Below the pieces are notes generated by a model. It ran no database searches. It was not told the DNA's origin and saw nothing but the letters and a program-made list of their open reading frames with translations. 61,775 bases of DNA. It comes from an uncultured Bacteroidales bacterium (GTDB lineage: Bacteria; Bacteroidota; Bacteroidia; Bacteroidales; Paludibacteraceae). Below, in pieces: positions 35,513 through 44,151 of the stretch. The stretch's first letter is position 1; each line of letters opens with the position of its first letter. The position numbers and the translations under genes were made by a program. The stretch lies in the NCBI GenBank assembly GCA_944322025.1, contig CALUOH010000030.1:1-61775 (forward strand). The letters run 5' to 3'.

Positions 35513-35980
35513 ATGAAATACATCTTGATTTTGTTCTTGTCGTTAAGTGTAGTGTCTTGCATACAGGTAGACAAGTTTTGCGAGTCCTATGTAACGATTA
35601 AAAATGACAGCAGTCATGAATTGGTGGTCAAGTCTTCAAGATGGGAAGGCATAGACTTGTTCAATGAAGATTCGATTATTCTATGCGGGGATGCCTCTAA
35701 ATTCAATTTCGGTCAGTGCGATTTGTTCTTCGACGGGTTTGTCGTTTATGACAGAGCGACACGTGACACATTGTACGTCTTTTGCGAAGATACTGTATGT
35801 GGGTGTTGGCATATTCCCTGTGAGGATATTAAACCCAACACTGATATATGTTTGGACTCTATAGTATGCATTGAGTTCGTAGGGTACGACACATATACGG
35901 ATGGCTCTCGTTCCGAGGAAGACTACCGCCTCATCCTCACCGACAGCATCTTCGACCTTTGGAGGCAGAGCCGCGAGTAG
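35513..35980 (+). CDS. Small lipoprotein of unknown function
   Basis: The 155-residue protein has a short lipoprotein signal (LFLSLSVVSCIQ, Cys16) and seven further Cys residues (at FCESY, LCGDA, QCDLF, FCEDT, VCGCW and PCEDI, among others), so disulfides are likely outside the cytoplasm. It begins 12 nt after the astacin-like gene and ends before a terminator at 36011-36060. It could be an inhibitor or accessory factor for the peptidase; this rests only on gene order. No family recognised. Confidence 0.75.
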   Translation: MKYILILFLSLSVVSCIQVDKFCESYVTIKNDSSHELVVKSSRWEGIDLFNEDSIILCGDASKFNFGQCDLFFDGFVVYDRATRDTLYVFCEDTVCGCWHIPCEDIKPNTDICLDSIVCIEFVGYDTYTDGSRSEEDYRLILTDSIFDLWRQSRE

Positions 35981-36010
35981 GCAGAATGGCTGTAGAGGTA
36001 CATATCTGAA

Positions 36011-36060
36011 GGACGGAAAAACATGCCGCTCAGGCCGTTGCTTTTCCGTCCTCTTTTTGT
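36011..36060 (+). terminator. Terminator after the small lipoprotein gene
   Basis: GGACGGAAAA (36011-36020) pairs perfectly with TTTTCCGTCC (36042-36051) and is followed by TCTTTTTGT. The 3' arm and T-run overlap the promoter of prs. Confidence 0.75.
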
Positions 36061-36067
36061 ACCTTTG
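36038..36067 (+). promoter_or_regulatory. Promoter of prs
   Basis: TTG (36038-36040), 19 nt, TACCTTTG (36060-36067), a full -7 match. The spacer is the 3' arm of the upstream terminator. The leader is about 110 nt. Confidence 0.7.
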
Positions 36068-36184
36068 CACTCAGGTTTCAGGGTAAATCTGCCGGCGTGT
36101 TGCAGTTGCGCTACCGGTCTGTGCATCACGATGATGCCTGCTGTGGAAGAATAACTATATCTCTAAAAATAATCTCAATAGTCT

Positions 36185-37123
36185 ATGTCTACATTACCAT
36201 TTAAGGTCTTTTCGGGCACGGCGAGCCGCTATCTTGCCGAGAAGATCTGCAAGTCGCTTGGCTGCGAACTGGGTCAGGTGACCTACCAGCGTTTTTCCGA
36301 CGGCGAGTTCACCGTCTGGTACGACGAGACAGTGCGCGGACGCTACGTCTACCTCGTGCAGTCCACGTTCCCCTCGTCCGACAATCTGATGGAGCTCCTC
36401 TTGATGATTGATGCCGCAAAGCGTGCCTCGGCATATAAGATTATCGCCGTGATGCCATATTTCGGATGGGCGCGTCAGGACCGCAAGGACAAGCCCCGCG
36501 TGGCGATAGGAGCTAAGCTCATAGCCGACCTCCTCAGCGCGGCGGGCGTGGACCGCATCATCACGATGGACCTGCACGCCGACCAGATACAGGGCTTCTT
36601 CGATGTGCCGGTTGACCACCTATACGCCAGCACCATCTTCGTACCGTTCATCAAGAGCCTAAATCTGGAAAACCTCGTGATAGCGTCGCCTGATGTCGGC
36701 GGCTCCAAGCGTGCGCACACCTATGCCAAGCATCTCGATGTGCCGCTCGTTCTTTGCCACAAGACCCGCGAAAAGGCCAACGTGGTGAGCAACATGAGCA
36801 TCATCGGCGACGTTAAGGGCAAGAATGTCCTGATAGTGGACGACATTGCCGACACTGCCAACACACTCTGCAAGGCCGCAAACCTGATGATGGACAACGG
36901 TGCGCTCAGCGTCCGCGCAATGGTCACTCACCCAGTCATGTCGGGCAACGCCATAGAGAACGTGATGAACTCCAGGATGGAGCAGCTCATATTCACTGAC
37001 TCCATCCCGTTCGATGTCTCGAAGTGCCCGAAAGTAAAGGTGATTTCGATAGCCGACCTCTTCGCCGACACTATCCAGAGCGTGTACAGCAACGAGTCGA
37101 TAAGCAAGAACTATCTGCTGTAA
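36185..37123 (+). CDS. prs: Ribose-phosphate pyrophosphokinase
   Basis: The 312-residue class I PRPP synthetase uses ATP and ribose-5-phosphate to make PRPP for nucleotide, His and Trp synthesis. Motifs are FSDGEFTVWYDE near the N terminus, the ATP-binding YFGWARQDRKD, DLHADQIQGFFD and the PRPP loop VLIVDDIADTANTL. The length is typical. It is a single gene between two strong terminators. Its promoter overlaps the upstream terminator, so read-through from the lipoprotein genes is probably blocked. Confidence 0.97.
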   Translation: MSTLPFKVFSGTASRYLAEKICKSLGCELGQVTYQRFSDGEFTVWYDETVRGRYVYLVQSTFPSSDNLMELLLMIDAAKRASAYKIIAVMPYFGWARQDRKDKPRVAIGAKLIADLLSAAGVDRIITMDLHADQIQGFFDVPVDHLYASTIFVPFIKSLNLENLVIASPDVGGSKRAHTYAKHLDVPLVLCHKTREKANVVSNMSIIGDVKGKNVLIVDDIADTANTLCKAANLMMDNGALSVRAMVTHPVMSGNAIENVMNSRMEQLIFTDSIPFDVSKCPKVKVISIADLFADTIQSVYSNESISKNYLL

Positions 37124-37141
37124 TCCGGCGGGAGACCGGTA

Positions 37142-37197
37142 TATAAACGGCAAGGGGGCTGAAACCGTAGCGAGTTTCAGCCCCCTTGCCGTTTATA
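37142..37197. terminator. Bidirectional terminator between prs and an acyltransferase-like gene
   Basis: A perfect 24-bp stem: TATAAACGGCAAGGGG... (from 37142) pairs with ...CCCCTTGCCGTTTATA (to 37197) around an 8-nt loop. It lies between convergent genes and would stop both transcripts. Confidence 0.85.
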
Positions 37198-37209
37198 GGC
37201 CTGCGGGTG

Positions 37210-38343
37210 TTAGAGCGGCTTGATGTACGCCCTGCGGCGTTTGTGCTGTATGGAGTCGAAGTACTCCCAGTTTGACCTGTTCTTCGTGTTGTCTTCGAGT
37301 ATGGCTGTGGTCTCCGCATACTTCACCCCGTACTTTATGAAGTAGGGCGTCTGGTCATAGAAGAATATGGCGTTGACCCCCTTGTTCTGATAGTCGGGAC
37401 GGACGGCTATGAGCAGCAGGTCGAATACCTTTATCTTTTTCGTCCTCAGGGCTTTCAGTATGTGATACCACCCCGTGGGGAAGAGCCGCCCGCGGCACCG
37501 TCTGAGCGCGTCGGATATGTCGGGCATGCCTACGCCCACGCCCACTATCTCGTCCTTCTCGTTGACCACCACTGTCACGAAGTCGAAGTTCAGCATGGGG
37601 AAATACATCTTGCTGTAATACTCCTTCTGCTTCTGGGTGAAGGGCTGGAAGTTATAGAGCGGCCTGTAAGCCTGGTCTATAACGTCGATGTATTCGTAGT
37701 TGGGGAAGCGTTTTGTCAGCTCCTTGACGTTCCTAATCTTGGCTACCCTGAGGTTGTAGCGTTCCATCACTATCTTTGCCACGCGCTCCATTTTTTCCGG
37801 CACGGAGTCGGGAATGAACACGCGGTATTCTATCCAGTCCGCCTCCTTCACGAGGCCGTACCGCTCGAAATGGGCGGGGTAGTACGGGTAGTTGTAGAGG
37901 CTCGCCATGGGCGAATCGTGCTCGTACCCTTCGAGGAGCAGCCCCTGATGGTCGAAGTCGGTGAACCCCACCGGGCCGTTCATTTCGGTCATGCCCTTCG
38001 CCTTGCCCCACTCCGCGACGGCATTGAGCAATGCCTCCGACACTTCATAGTCATCTATGAAGTCGAACCATCCGAAGCGTACTTTCTTCTTGTTCCAGTG
38101 CTCGTTGGCCTTATAGTTTATCAGTCCGGATATCCGTCCGACGATTTTACCGTCGCGGTATGCGAGGAAGTTCTTGTATTCGCACACCTCCAACGCCGGG
38201 TTTACCTTCGGGTTGAAGGTGTTCATCTCGTCCATCTCAATGCACGGACAGTAGTTAGGGCAGTCTTTATATAGTTCCGTCGCGAAACGGATGAAGGATT
38301 TGAGTTCAGCTTTTGAGGTTACTTCTTTTATTGTAACAGCCAT
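37210..38343 (-). CDS. GNAT-like N-acetyltransferase family protein
   Basis: The 377-residue cytoplasmic protein has two GNAT-like halves: ALEVCEYKNFLAYRDGKIVGRISGLIN early and FDLLLIAVRPDYQNKGVNAIFFYDQT late, the second resembling the acetyl-CoA-binding region (RPDYQNKGV). I know it as a widely conserved Bacteroidota protein without a proven reaction. It shares the minus strand with rpe, which ends 9 nt upstream of its start, so the two are probably co-transcribed. The strong terminator at 37142-37197 ends the unit. Confidence 0.8.
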   Translation of the reverse strand: MAVTIKEVTSKAELKSFIRFATELYKDCPNYCPCIEMDEMNTFNPKVNPALEVCEYKNFLAYRDGKIVGRISGLINYKANEHWNKKKVRFGWFDFIDDYEVSEALLNAVAEWGKAKGMTEMNGPVGFTDFDHQGLLLEGYEHDSPMASLYNYPYYPAHFERYGLVKEADWIEYRVFIPDSVPEKMERVAKIVMERYNLRVAKIRNVKELTKRFPNYEYIDVIDQAYRPLYNFQPFTQKQKEYYSKMYFPMLNFDFVTVVVNEKDEIVGVGVGMPDISDALRRCRGRLFPTGWYHILKALRTKKIKVFDLLLIAVRPDYQNKGVNAIFFYDQTPYFIKYGVKYAETTAILEDNTKNRSNWEYFDSIQHKRRRAYIKPL

Positions 38344-38352
38344 CGGGTTATA

Positions 38353-39003
38353 TTATAAGTTTTTGAATTTTGCGATTGTACCAATGATGTCTCCGCTGCC
38401 GAATACGGCGTTTCCAGCCACGAGGCAGTCAGCCCCCCCGGCATAGAGCCTGCCGGCGTTGCCGAGGTTTACGCCCCCGTCAATCTGTATCATTGTATTG
38501 CACCCTTTGCGGTCAATCATGTCTCTGAGCCTTTTCAGCTTGCCGTATGTGTTCTCTATGAAAGTCTGGCCTCCGAAGCCGGGGTTGACTGACATGAGCA
38601 GCACCATATCCACATCGGTTATGATGTCTTCGAGAAACTCCACGGGTGTGTGGGGGTTGAGCGTCACGCCTGCCTTCATTCCTGCGGCGTGTATGCGCTG
38701 TACGGTGCGGTGCAGGTGTGTGCAGGCCTCATAGTGGACGTTCATCATAAAGGCACCGGTCTCCCTGACCTCGTTTATGAACTTGTCCGGCTCGACTATC
38801 ATGAGGTGTACGTCAAGCGGCTTGCAGCACAGGCGCGATACATATTTCAGGACTGGAAATCCGAACGATATGTTCGGTACGAACACGCCATCCATCACAT
38901 CGATGTGGAGCCAGTCTGCACCGCTGCTGTTTATGGCGTCAATATCCCTCGCGAGGTTGCCGAAGTCGGCAGAGAGCAGGGAGGGAGAAAGAAGTCTTTC
39001 CAT
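38353..39003 (-). CDS. rpe: Ribulose-phosphate 3-epimerase
   Basis: The 216-residue TIM barrel interconverts ribulose-5-phosphate and xylulose-5-phosphate in the pentose phosphate pathway. Motifs are LLSPSLLSADF, WLHIDVMDGVFVPN (metal His and Asp), VHLMI, VNPGFGGQTF and IQIDGGVN. The frame is open for 67 codons upstream, but ATG at 39003 (MERLLSPS) gives the family N terminus, and a -7-like TAATTTTG element lies at 39034-39041. The GNAT-like gene follows after 9 nt. Confidence 0.96.
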   Translation of the reverse strand: MERLLSPSLLSADFGNLARDIDAINSSGADWLHIDVMDGVFVPNISFGFPVLKYVSRLCCKPLDVHLMIVEPDKFINEVRETGAFMMNVHYEACTHLHRTVQRIHAAGMKAGVTLNPHTPVEFLEDIITDVDMVLLMSVNPGFGGQTFIENTYGKLKRLRDMIDRKGCNTMIQIDGGVNLGNAGRLYAGGADCLVAGNAVFGSGDIIGTIAKFKNL

Positions 39004-39133
39004 GATATATTTACGGTTATCTGTTTCGGCCTGCAAAATTACAAAAAAATGTTGTGTGCAGTGCCGCAGATGCAAAAAAAGAGCCGGCCCGTTTGTGAGG
39101 GCCGGCCATTTTTTTGGAACAACTGGCTGCTGT

Positions 39134-39298
39134 TCAGTTGAGCAGCATGTCGCACAATGTGCCGTCGGCACTTTTTTCCGCCTTGTAGGCAGACGCGAAA
39201 GCAAGGATATTGTCCAATGTGGACTGCTTGGGCTGTAAAGCCGCCGCCTTGCGTTTTGCCATTGTTCCGGATAGTCCGTGGGTAAATTTTTCCGTCAT
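39134..39298 (-). CDS. Small conserved protein, 54 residues
   Basis: A short gene between the 2-hydroxyacid dehydrogenase and rpe. The translation begins MTEKFTHGLSGTMAKRKAAA and continues with ALQPKQSTLDNILAFASAY, ending DGTLCDMLLN. It has a basic centre and an amphipathic C-terminal helix, with no signal peptide. I recall similar 50-60-residue proteins in Bacteroidales but no function. Support is the balanced codon use, absence of a better gene in the gap and family resemblance. It is 66 nt downstream of the dehydrogenase stop codon's opposite end and may share its transcript. Confidence 0.65.
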   Translation of the reverse strand: MTEKFTHGLSGTMAKRKAAALQPKQSTLDNILAFASAYKAEKSADGTLCDMLLN

Positions 39299-39364
39299 AG
39301 GCTGTATGTTTTTTAGTTACATACATAGAACGGCAGAAGTCCGGATATATTGCCTGTCAGTGCA

Positions 39365-40327
39365 TTAAAATTTGTTTACCCAGTCCATTTCTTCATATCG
39401 GCCGCTGACGAATGCCCGGATATTGTCGCACACGCAGCTTGCCATTGCCTGCCGGCACTCTACTGTGGCAGTGCCTGTGTGTGGCGCAAGCAGCACATTG
39501 TCGAGTGTGTAGAGTTCGGGCGATACCACCGGCTCATGTTCGTACACATCGAGCGCAGCTCCCCAAATCTTCCTCTCCGCCAAGTGGGCGGCAAGCGCGT
39601 GTTCGTCCACACATGCCCCGCGGGCGGTGTTGACGAGTATGGCCGAGGGCTTCATGAGCGACAGTGCGCGGCTGTCGATGATGTGATGCGATTCCGGGGT
39701 GTACGGCATGTGGAGCGTTATGATGTCTGATGTGCCAAGCAGCCTGTCCAAGGGCATGTATTCGGTGTGCAGCTCAGCCTCCTTCTCTTCGGGCAGACGG
39801 TGACGGTTGTGGTAGGCGACAGTCATGCCGAACGCGGCGGCCTTGCGTGCCACGGACTGACCTATGCGCCCCATGCCGATGATGCCTAGCCTCTTGCCCG
39901 ATATGGCAGTGCCGAGGTTCTCCATCACGCCGAAGCGTATGGGCGACTGCGGCAGACGCATCTTGCGGTCAAGCTCCGCCATGCGGTGGGCTATGCCGAG
40001 CATCAGGGCAAACGTGTGTTCTGCCGTTGGCTCTATGACCGGCTGCGGAGTGTTAGTGACCATTATGCCGCGTAACGTGGCCGCCGCGATGTCTATGTTA
40101 TTGTAGCCTACGCCGAGGTTGGCAATGAGCCTGAGGCGTGGTGCGGAGGCTATGATGTCCGCCGTCACGGGAAACGAGAAGGTGGATACCAGTATGTCGC
40201 AGTCCGCCAGTTCCCTGTCTGTCTCTTCCGTAGAGAGGGCTTCACCGGCGGGCATCATGATGTTGTGCGTCGGCAGGGCGGCGAACCAGCCCAGCGGCAT
40301 TCTCGTAGTGAAAACTGTCTTTGTCAT
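39365..40327 (-). CDS. D-isomer-specific 2-hydroxyacid dehydrogenase
   Basis: The 320-residue NAD(P)-dependent oxidoreductase has the Rossmann motif GMGRIGQSVARKAAAFG (about 150-166). Catalytic Arg is in NTARGACVDEHAL, Glu in ALDVYEHEP and His in LLAPHTGTAT. It belongs to the glyoxylate/hydroxypyruvate reductase and D-lactate dehydrogenase group; the substrate cannot be fixed by reading. Its start overlaps the end of holA by four bases, so it is the second gene of a holA operon. Confidence 0.92.
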   Translation of the reverse strand: MTKTVFTTRMPLGWFAALPTHNIMMPAGEALSTEETDRELADCDILVSTFSFPVTADIIASAPRLRLIANLGVGYNNIDIAAATLRGIMVTNTPQPVIEPTAEHTFALMLGIAHRMAELDRKMRLPQSPIRFGVMENLGTAISGKRLGIIGMGRIGQSVARKAAAFGMTVAYHNRHRLPEEKEAELHTEYMPLDRLLGTSDIITLHMPYTPESHHIIDSRALSLMKPSAILVNTARGACVDEHALAAHLAERKIWGAALDVYEHEPVVSPELYTLDNVLLAPHTGTATVECRQAMASCVCDNIRAFVSGRYEEMDWVNKF

Positions 40328-41349
40328 AGGTGCAGTATTTTGAATATGGCTTCGCGCAGTATGTCGCGGTCATTGGCCGACGGGCCGACACCGAATCCCT
40401 TGGAACGCGCGTCCATGTCGCGCAGTATGCCGATGGCCTGCAACGTGCGGCCTGAGTTGTAGTATTGGGCCGCGTTGCGGTAGTCGGCGACGAAGTATGG
40501 GTTGATTTTCAGTTCGGCGGCGACGTTCTGCGGGCTTTTGTCCTTGAGCCAGAGGTAGAGCATCAGGTTCGAGAAGAAGTTGAACAGCACGGATGTCGTG
40601 ACCACGAGAGGGTTGTTCTTGGGGTCGCGTGCGAAGTGGTCTATTATGCGGTTGGACTTCACTATGTCGCGGCTGATTATGGCGTTGACGAGTTCAAAGT
40701 TGTTGTAGTCCTTGCTTATGCCTATGTTGTTCTCTACCACATCGGCCGTGATGAGGTCCGTGCCCCGCTCTTTCAGTATTATGGGTAGTTTGCCTATCTC
40801 GTTGGCTATCTTGCTGAGGTCAGAGCCAAGGAACTCGCTTATCATGTTAGCCGCCTTGGGCTCTATCTTCATGCCGAGAGAGCCGGCGTAGCGGCTTATC
40901 CATTGCGGCACCTGGTTGTCATAGAGCCGTTTCGAGACGAAGACAACCCCTGCCTTCTCTATGTCGGCCACGAACTTCTTGCGCATGTCGGCAGTGGAGT
41001 GCTTGTGGCAGAGTACGAGTATGGTGGTCTGCTGCGGCTGTTTGAGATAGAGGCTTATGTTGGCAAGGTCGCGGATGTTCTGCGCCTCGCGCACGATTAT
41101 GACCTGCCGCCGTGCCATCATGGGGTAGCGTTTGGCGGCCATGATGAGCTGGTTGCAGTCTATGTCCTTGCCGTATAGTATGCTGAGGTCGAAGGTCTTC
41201 TCGTCTTCCGTGAGTATGTTGTCCTTTATGTAGTCGGCTATGGTGTCTATGAAGAAGTCCTCTTCGCCCATGAGGAGGTAGACGGGCTTGTAGTCACCCT
41301 TTCGGAGCGACGCCATCACCTGTTCGTATGTCACTGTCTGTCTGGCCAT
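40324..41349 (-). CDS. holA: DNA polymerase III subunit delta
   Basis: The 341-residue clamp-loader wrench subunit has the N-terminal AAA-like domain with PVYLLMGEEDFFIDTIADYI. The central segments LNLY/LKQPQQTTILVLCHK and MISEFLGSDLSKIANEIGKL are typical of HolA, and a C-terminal collar domain follows. It opens the sliding clamp during replication. There are 12 nt between it and the AMP nucleosidase gene upstream and a four-base overlap with the dehydrogenase downstream. Confidence 0.93.
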   Translation of the reverse strand: MARQTVTYEQVMASLRKGDYKPVYLLMGEEDFFIDTIADYIKDNILTEDEKTFDLSILYGKDIDCNQLIMAAKRYPMMARRQVIIVREAQNIRDLANISLYLKQPQQTTILVLCHKHSTADMRKKFVADIEKAGVVFVSKRLYDNQVPQWISRYAGSLGMKIEPKAANMISEFLGSDLSKIANEIGKLPIILKERGTDLITADVVENNIGISKDYNNFELVNAIISRDIVKSNRIIDHFARDPKNNPLVVTTSVLFNFFSNLMLYLWLKDKSPQNVAAELKINPYFVADYRNAAQYYNSGRTLQAIGILRDMDARSKGFGVGPSANDRDILREAIFKILHL

Positions 41350-41361
41350 CTCATTGAGGTT

Positions 41362-42135
41362 TTATTCGTAGCGCAGGTGTTTGATGGTGCGGCTGTTGTG
41401 CTGCAACGACTCTATCGAGCGGATGCCTATGGTGAGGTGCTCTTCAACGAAGTTGCTTGTGACCATGCGGTCGCTCTGCGAAGTCTTGATGCCGTCATCG
41501 CGCATCGGCATGTCGGAGATGAGCAGTAGTGCGCCTGTGGGGATGGAGTTGTGGAAGCCGACTGAGAAGAGAGTGGCGGTCTCCATGTCGACACCTATGG
41601 AGCGCACGTCGCGCAGTTTCTGGCGGAATGCCTCGTCGTGCTCCCAGACGCGGCGGTTTGTGGTGTAGACAGTGCCTGTCCAGTAGTCTTTACCTATGTC
41701 GCGTATGTTTGACGAGACGGCACGCTGGAGGTTGAAGGCCGGGAGGGCCGGCACTTCGGGGGGGAAGTAGTCGTTTGATGTTCCCTCGCCGCGTATGGCT
41801 GCGCTGGGCAGTATGTAGTCGCCCACATGGTTCTTGTCCTTCAGCCCGCCGCATTTCCCGAGGAAGAGTACGGCCTTTGGGCTTACGGCGGAGAGCAGGT
41901 CCATGATGAGGGCGGCATTGGGGCTGCCGATGCCGAAGTTGATTATGGTCATGCCGCTGGCCGATGCGTTGGGCATGTTGCCATCCCTGCCTATCACCTC
42001 TACGCCGAATTTGCCCGCGAAGAGTTCGACGTAGTTGTTGAAGTTGGTGAGCAGTATGTATGGCGCGAAGTCACTGAGCGGACGCTTGGTGTAGCGCACG
42101 AGCCAGTCTTTTACTATATCGTCTTTTGTTTTCAT
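41362..42135 (-). CDS. amn: AMP nucleosidase (nucleoside phosphorylase family)
   Basis: The 257-residue enzyme should split AMP to adenine and ribose-5-phosphate. Motifs of the family are INFGIGSPNAALIMDLL, LFLGKCGGLKDKNHVGD, GVDMETATLFSVGF (the Glu that holds the ribose) and LISDMPMRDDGIKT. It is about half the size of E. coli Amn and matches the short form found in Bacteroidota. It is the first of three minus-strand genes with holA. A divergent promoter for a restriction-like gene is only 13 nt away. Confidence 0.9.
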   Translation of the reverse strand: MKTKDDIVKDWLVRYTKRPLSDFAPYILLTNFNNYVELFAGKFGVEVIGRDGNMPNASASGMTIINFGIGSPNAALIMDLLSAVSPKAVLFLGKCGGLKDKNHVGDYILPSAAIRGEGTSNDYFPPEVPALPAFNLQRAVSSNIRDIGKDYWTGTVYTTNRRVWEHDEAFRQKLRDVRSIGVDMETATLFSVGFHNSIPTGALLLISDMPMRDDGIKTSQSDRMVTSNFVEEHLTIGIRSIESLQHNSRTIKHLRYE

Positions 42136-42147
42136 ATACCTCTACCT

Positions 42148-42179
42148 CTTGCCCATCGTCATGAAATGGGCTATCTTTG
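42148..42179 (+). promoter_or_regulatory. Promoter of the HsdR-N-like gene
   Basis: TTG (42149-42151), 20 nt, TATCTTTG (42172-42179), a full -7 match. The leader is about 20 nt to the ATG at 42205. It lies in the 69-nt divergent gap with amn. Confidence 0.65.
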
Positions 42180-42204
42180 TGCCGTGTGCTGGCAAATATC
42201 CTTT

Positions 42205-42693
42205 ATGACAGAAATCAGTTTCCTACCGATAGAGCTGCCGGGTTTCCGGCCTGACTTCAAGATACGCCGTGCCGCCGTGCGCGGGGGGCTTGACATCTTC
42301 GACCCTGTGAGGCGCAAGTGGGTGGCACTCACGCCCGAAGAGTGGGTGCGGCAGAACATGACTGCGTATTTCATCGCCGTCAAGGGCGTGCCCCTCTCAC
42401 GCATCAGCTGCGAGACCAGTATCGTATACAACGGCCTTTCGCGCCGGTGTGACGCCATTGTCTATGACGAACGCGCGACCCCTGTCGCCATAATGGAGTT
42501 CAAGGCGCAGGAGGTGCGCATCACGCAGAGCGTTTTCGACCAGATAGCCGTGTACAACATGCGGCTCAATGTGCCGTATCTCATTGTGAGCAACGGCGTC
42601 ACGCATGTGTGCTGCCATATCGGCCCGTCGGGCGGCCGTCCCGTGTTCCTGCCGGAGCTGCCTGATTACGGGCAGATGACCGGCACGAGGTAG
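42205..42693 (+). CDS. HsdR N-terminal-like nuclease domain protein
   Basis: The 162-residue protein consists of the N-terminal nuclease-like domain of type I restriction subunit R. It holds RRCDAIVYDERATPVAIMEFKA (PD-(D/E)xK core, with D and E-x-K) and then a conserved Q in FDQIAVYNMRL. No helicase part follows. Such short stand-alone proteins are common and conserved in Bacteroidota, near housekeeping genes rather than in restriction loci, so a role in DNA repair or metabolism is as likely as defence. The frame is open far upstream but overlaps amn; the promoter and ATG at 42205 decide the start. Confidence 0.82.
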   Translation: MTEISFLPIELPGFRPDFKIRRAAVRGGLDIFDPVRRKWVALTPEEWVRQNMTAYFIAVKGVPLSRISCETSIVYNGLSRRCDAIVYDERATPVAIMEFKAQEVRITQSVFDQIAVYNMRLNVPYLIVSNGVTHVCCHIGPSGGRPVFLPELPDYGQMTGTR

Positions 42694-42711
42694 CCGCACG
42701 CGGAGGCAGGC

Positions 42712-43374
42712 TCAGCCGTTGTTCGTGCGGCGGCGCGTATAGTTGTTCTGCTGCTGGTTGTTCCTGTTGTGCTGATATGCGTTGCCGTTCTGCCCGGTGC
42801 GGCGCACGGGTGTGTTGTTGCCGTAGCGGCCGAGGGGGCGGCATGTCTCAGCCGTCAGGTTTATTTTTCCCCCGGAGAGTGTGCGCAGGTCTTCGAATAT
42901 CACACTGTCGTCAATTACTTCCCTGTTCCAAGTCATGTAGCAGCGTTTCATCTGGTTGGCTATGATGCGTATGCACTCGTCGCGGTTGGGTATGTTCTCA
43001 TCGTCGGCCACGCGCTTTATGAGCCTTTCCAGTGTGCGTCCGTAGTGGCGGAAGTGTATGGGGGTGGTCTGTACTGTCAGTTTGTCGGGGCGTGCGCGCA
43101 GCTTTTCCGGCTTTATTATGTCATAGGGGTAGTCTATGTCGAGGCGGTAGCCCGACATGATGGCGAGATGGTCCCATAGCTTGTGCTTGAAGCCGTCCAC
43201 GTCGCGCAGGTAGGGGTACATGTTGCCCATGCAGTCAATGATGGTGCGTGCGCAGCGGTTGCGCTCGGCGCGGTCTTCTATCGACATTGCCAGTTCGACC
43301 ATGTGCTGTATGTTACGCCCGTACTCCGGCATAATCAGCTCGGTGCGGGGCGAGAATTTAATACTTTCGCTCAT
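42712..43374 (-). CDS. DUF4290 domain protein
   Basis: The 220-residue protein has the DUF4290 pattern: LIMPEYGRNIQHMVELA near the start, GFKHKLWDHLAIMSGY and HFRHYGRTLERLI in the middle. A disordered tail rich in Asn, Gln, Arg and Gly follows (residues 185-220, PVRRTGQNGNAYQHNRNNQQ). The family is widespread in Bacteroidota with unknown function; the basic tail suggests nucleic-acid contact. It directly abuts tsaB with no gap and is probably co-transcribed from the 44085-44116 promoter. Confidence 0.88.
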   Translation of the reverse strand: MSESIKFSPRTELIMPEYGRNIQHMVELAMSIEDRAERNRCARTIIDCMGNMYPYLRDVDGFKHKLWDHLAIMSGYRLDIDYPYDIIKPEKLRARPDKLTVQTTPIHFRHYGRTLERLIKRVADDENIPNRDECIRIIANQMKRCYMTWNREVIDDSVIFEDLRTLSGGKINLTAETCRPLGRYGNNTPVRRTGQNGNAYQHNRNNQQQNNYTRRRTNNG

Positions 43375-44067
43375 TTACAATATGTTCTTTTTTGGTGTAG
43401 TAGTCTGAAACTCTTTGAGATAGTTTGGTTCGTAGTATGCCACGTCGGAGAATTGGCCTCTGTCGAACATGGTTTGGGCTATGGAGGCCATGGCCGCAGC
43501 GTGCGGCTCTATGCCGCTGAGGAATATGGCGTTGGGATGGGTGATGACCACACGGCATTTGTCCGCTCCGCTGCCGCAGAAGATGACTTTGTGCGCGGAT
43601 AGCTGCCCGGCGAATGAGTTGCCGTCGATGATTTCAGGCCGCGCTACGTCTACGGGGGCAAGCGCGCTGTCGAATGTGGCGGTGTAGACTTCCATGCGCC
43701 GTGCGTCAATCATGGGGCAGAGCAGTGTGTCCGCTCCGGGGGCTGCACTCTCTGCGGCCGTGCGGGCTATGAGGGCGAGGGTGTCTACAGCTATGAGTGG
43801 TATGCCGAGTGCGTAGCAGACTCCTTTGGCGCAGGAGACCCCTATGCGCAGCCCGGTGTATGAGCCGGGGCCGCCGCTGACGGCTACGGCTCCGGGCTTT
43901 TCGCCCCTCCCTTTCAGGAAGTCAAGCATCTCTTGCAGGAAAAGGGGCAGGTGCGTGGCATGCGCGTGCTCTTCCCCGCTTGTCCTGCTGAGGAGTGTGC
44001 GGCCGTCTTTTGCCACGGCGGCGGAGCAGAGCCTGCCCGATGTCTCTAACATTATTATGGTTGCCAT
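43375..44067 (-). CDS. tsaB: tRNA threonylcarbamoyladenosine biosynthesis protein TsaB
   Basis: The 230-residue ASKHA-fold protein is the partner of TsaD in making t6A at position 37 of ANN-decoding tRNAs. Motifs are MLETSGRLCSAAV at the N terminus, SGGPGSYTGLRIG (about 70-82) and PMIDARRMEVYTA. I start at ATG 44067 (MATIIMLETS); the frame upstream crosses the promoter. DUF4290 follows immediately. Confidence 0.93.
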   Translation of the reverse strand: MATIIMLETSGRLCSAAVAKDGRTLLSRTSGEEHAHATHLPLFLQEMLDFLKGRGEKPGAVAVSGGPGSYTGLRIGVSCAKGVCYALGIPLIAVDTLALIARTAAESAAPGADTLLCPMIDARRMEVYTATFDSALAPVDVARPEIIDGNSFAGQLSAHKVIFCGSGADKCRVVITHPNAIFLSGIEPHAAAMASIAQTMFDRGQFSDVAYYEPNYLKEFQTTTPKKNIL

Positions 44068-44084
44068 GTATGACTGTTTGCCTG

Positions 44085-44116
44085 CAAAGGTACGAAAAAT
44101 GGGGGGAGCTGCCAAA
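44085..44116 (-). promoter_or_regulatory. Promoter of tsaB
   Basis: On the minus strand: TTTG (44116-44113), 20 nt, TACCTTTG (44092-44085), a full -7 match, with a leader of about 10-15 nt. A dispersed repeat copy begins about 35 bp upstream. Confidence 0.7.
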
Positions 44117-44151
44117 TCAAACCAGTGTCTTGTTCGCGGAGGGGGCGGGGA

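Noticed and set aside
42205..42693. A restriction-modification or defence system
   Set aside because: Only an HsdR N-terminal-like domain is present; there are no methylase, specificity or helicase genes nearby and the neighbours are housekeeping genes.
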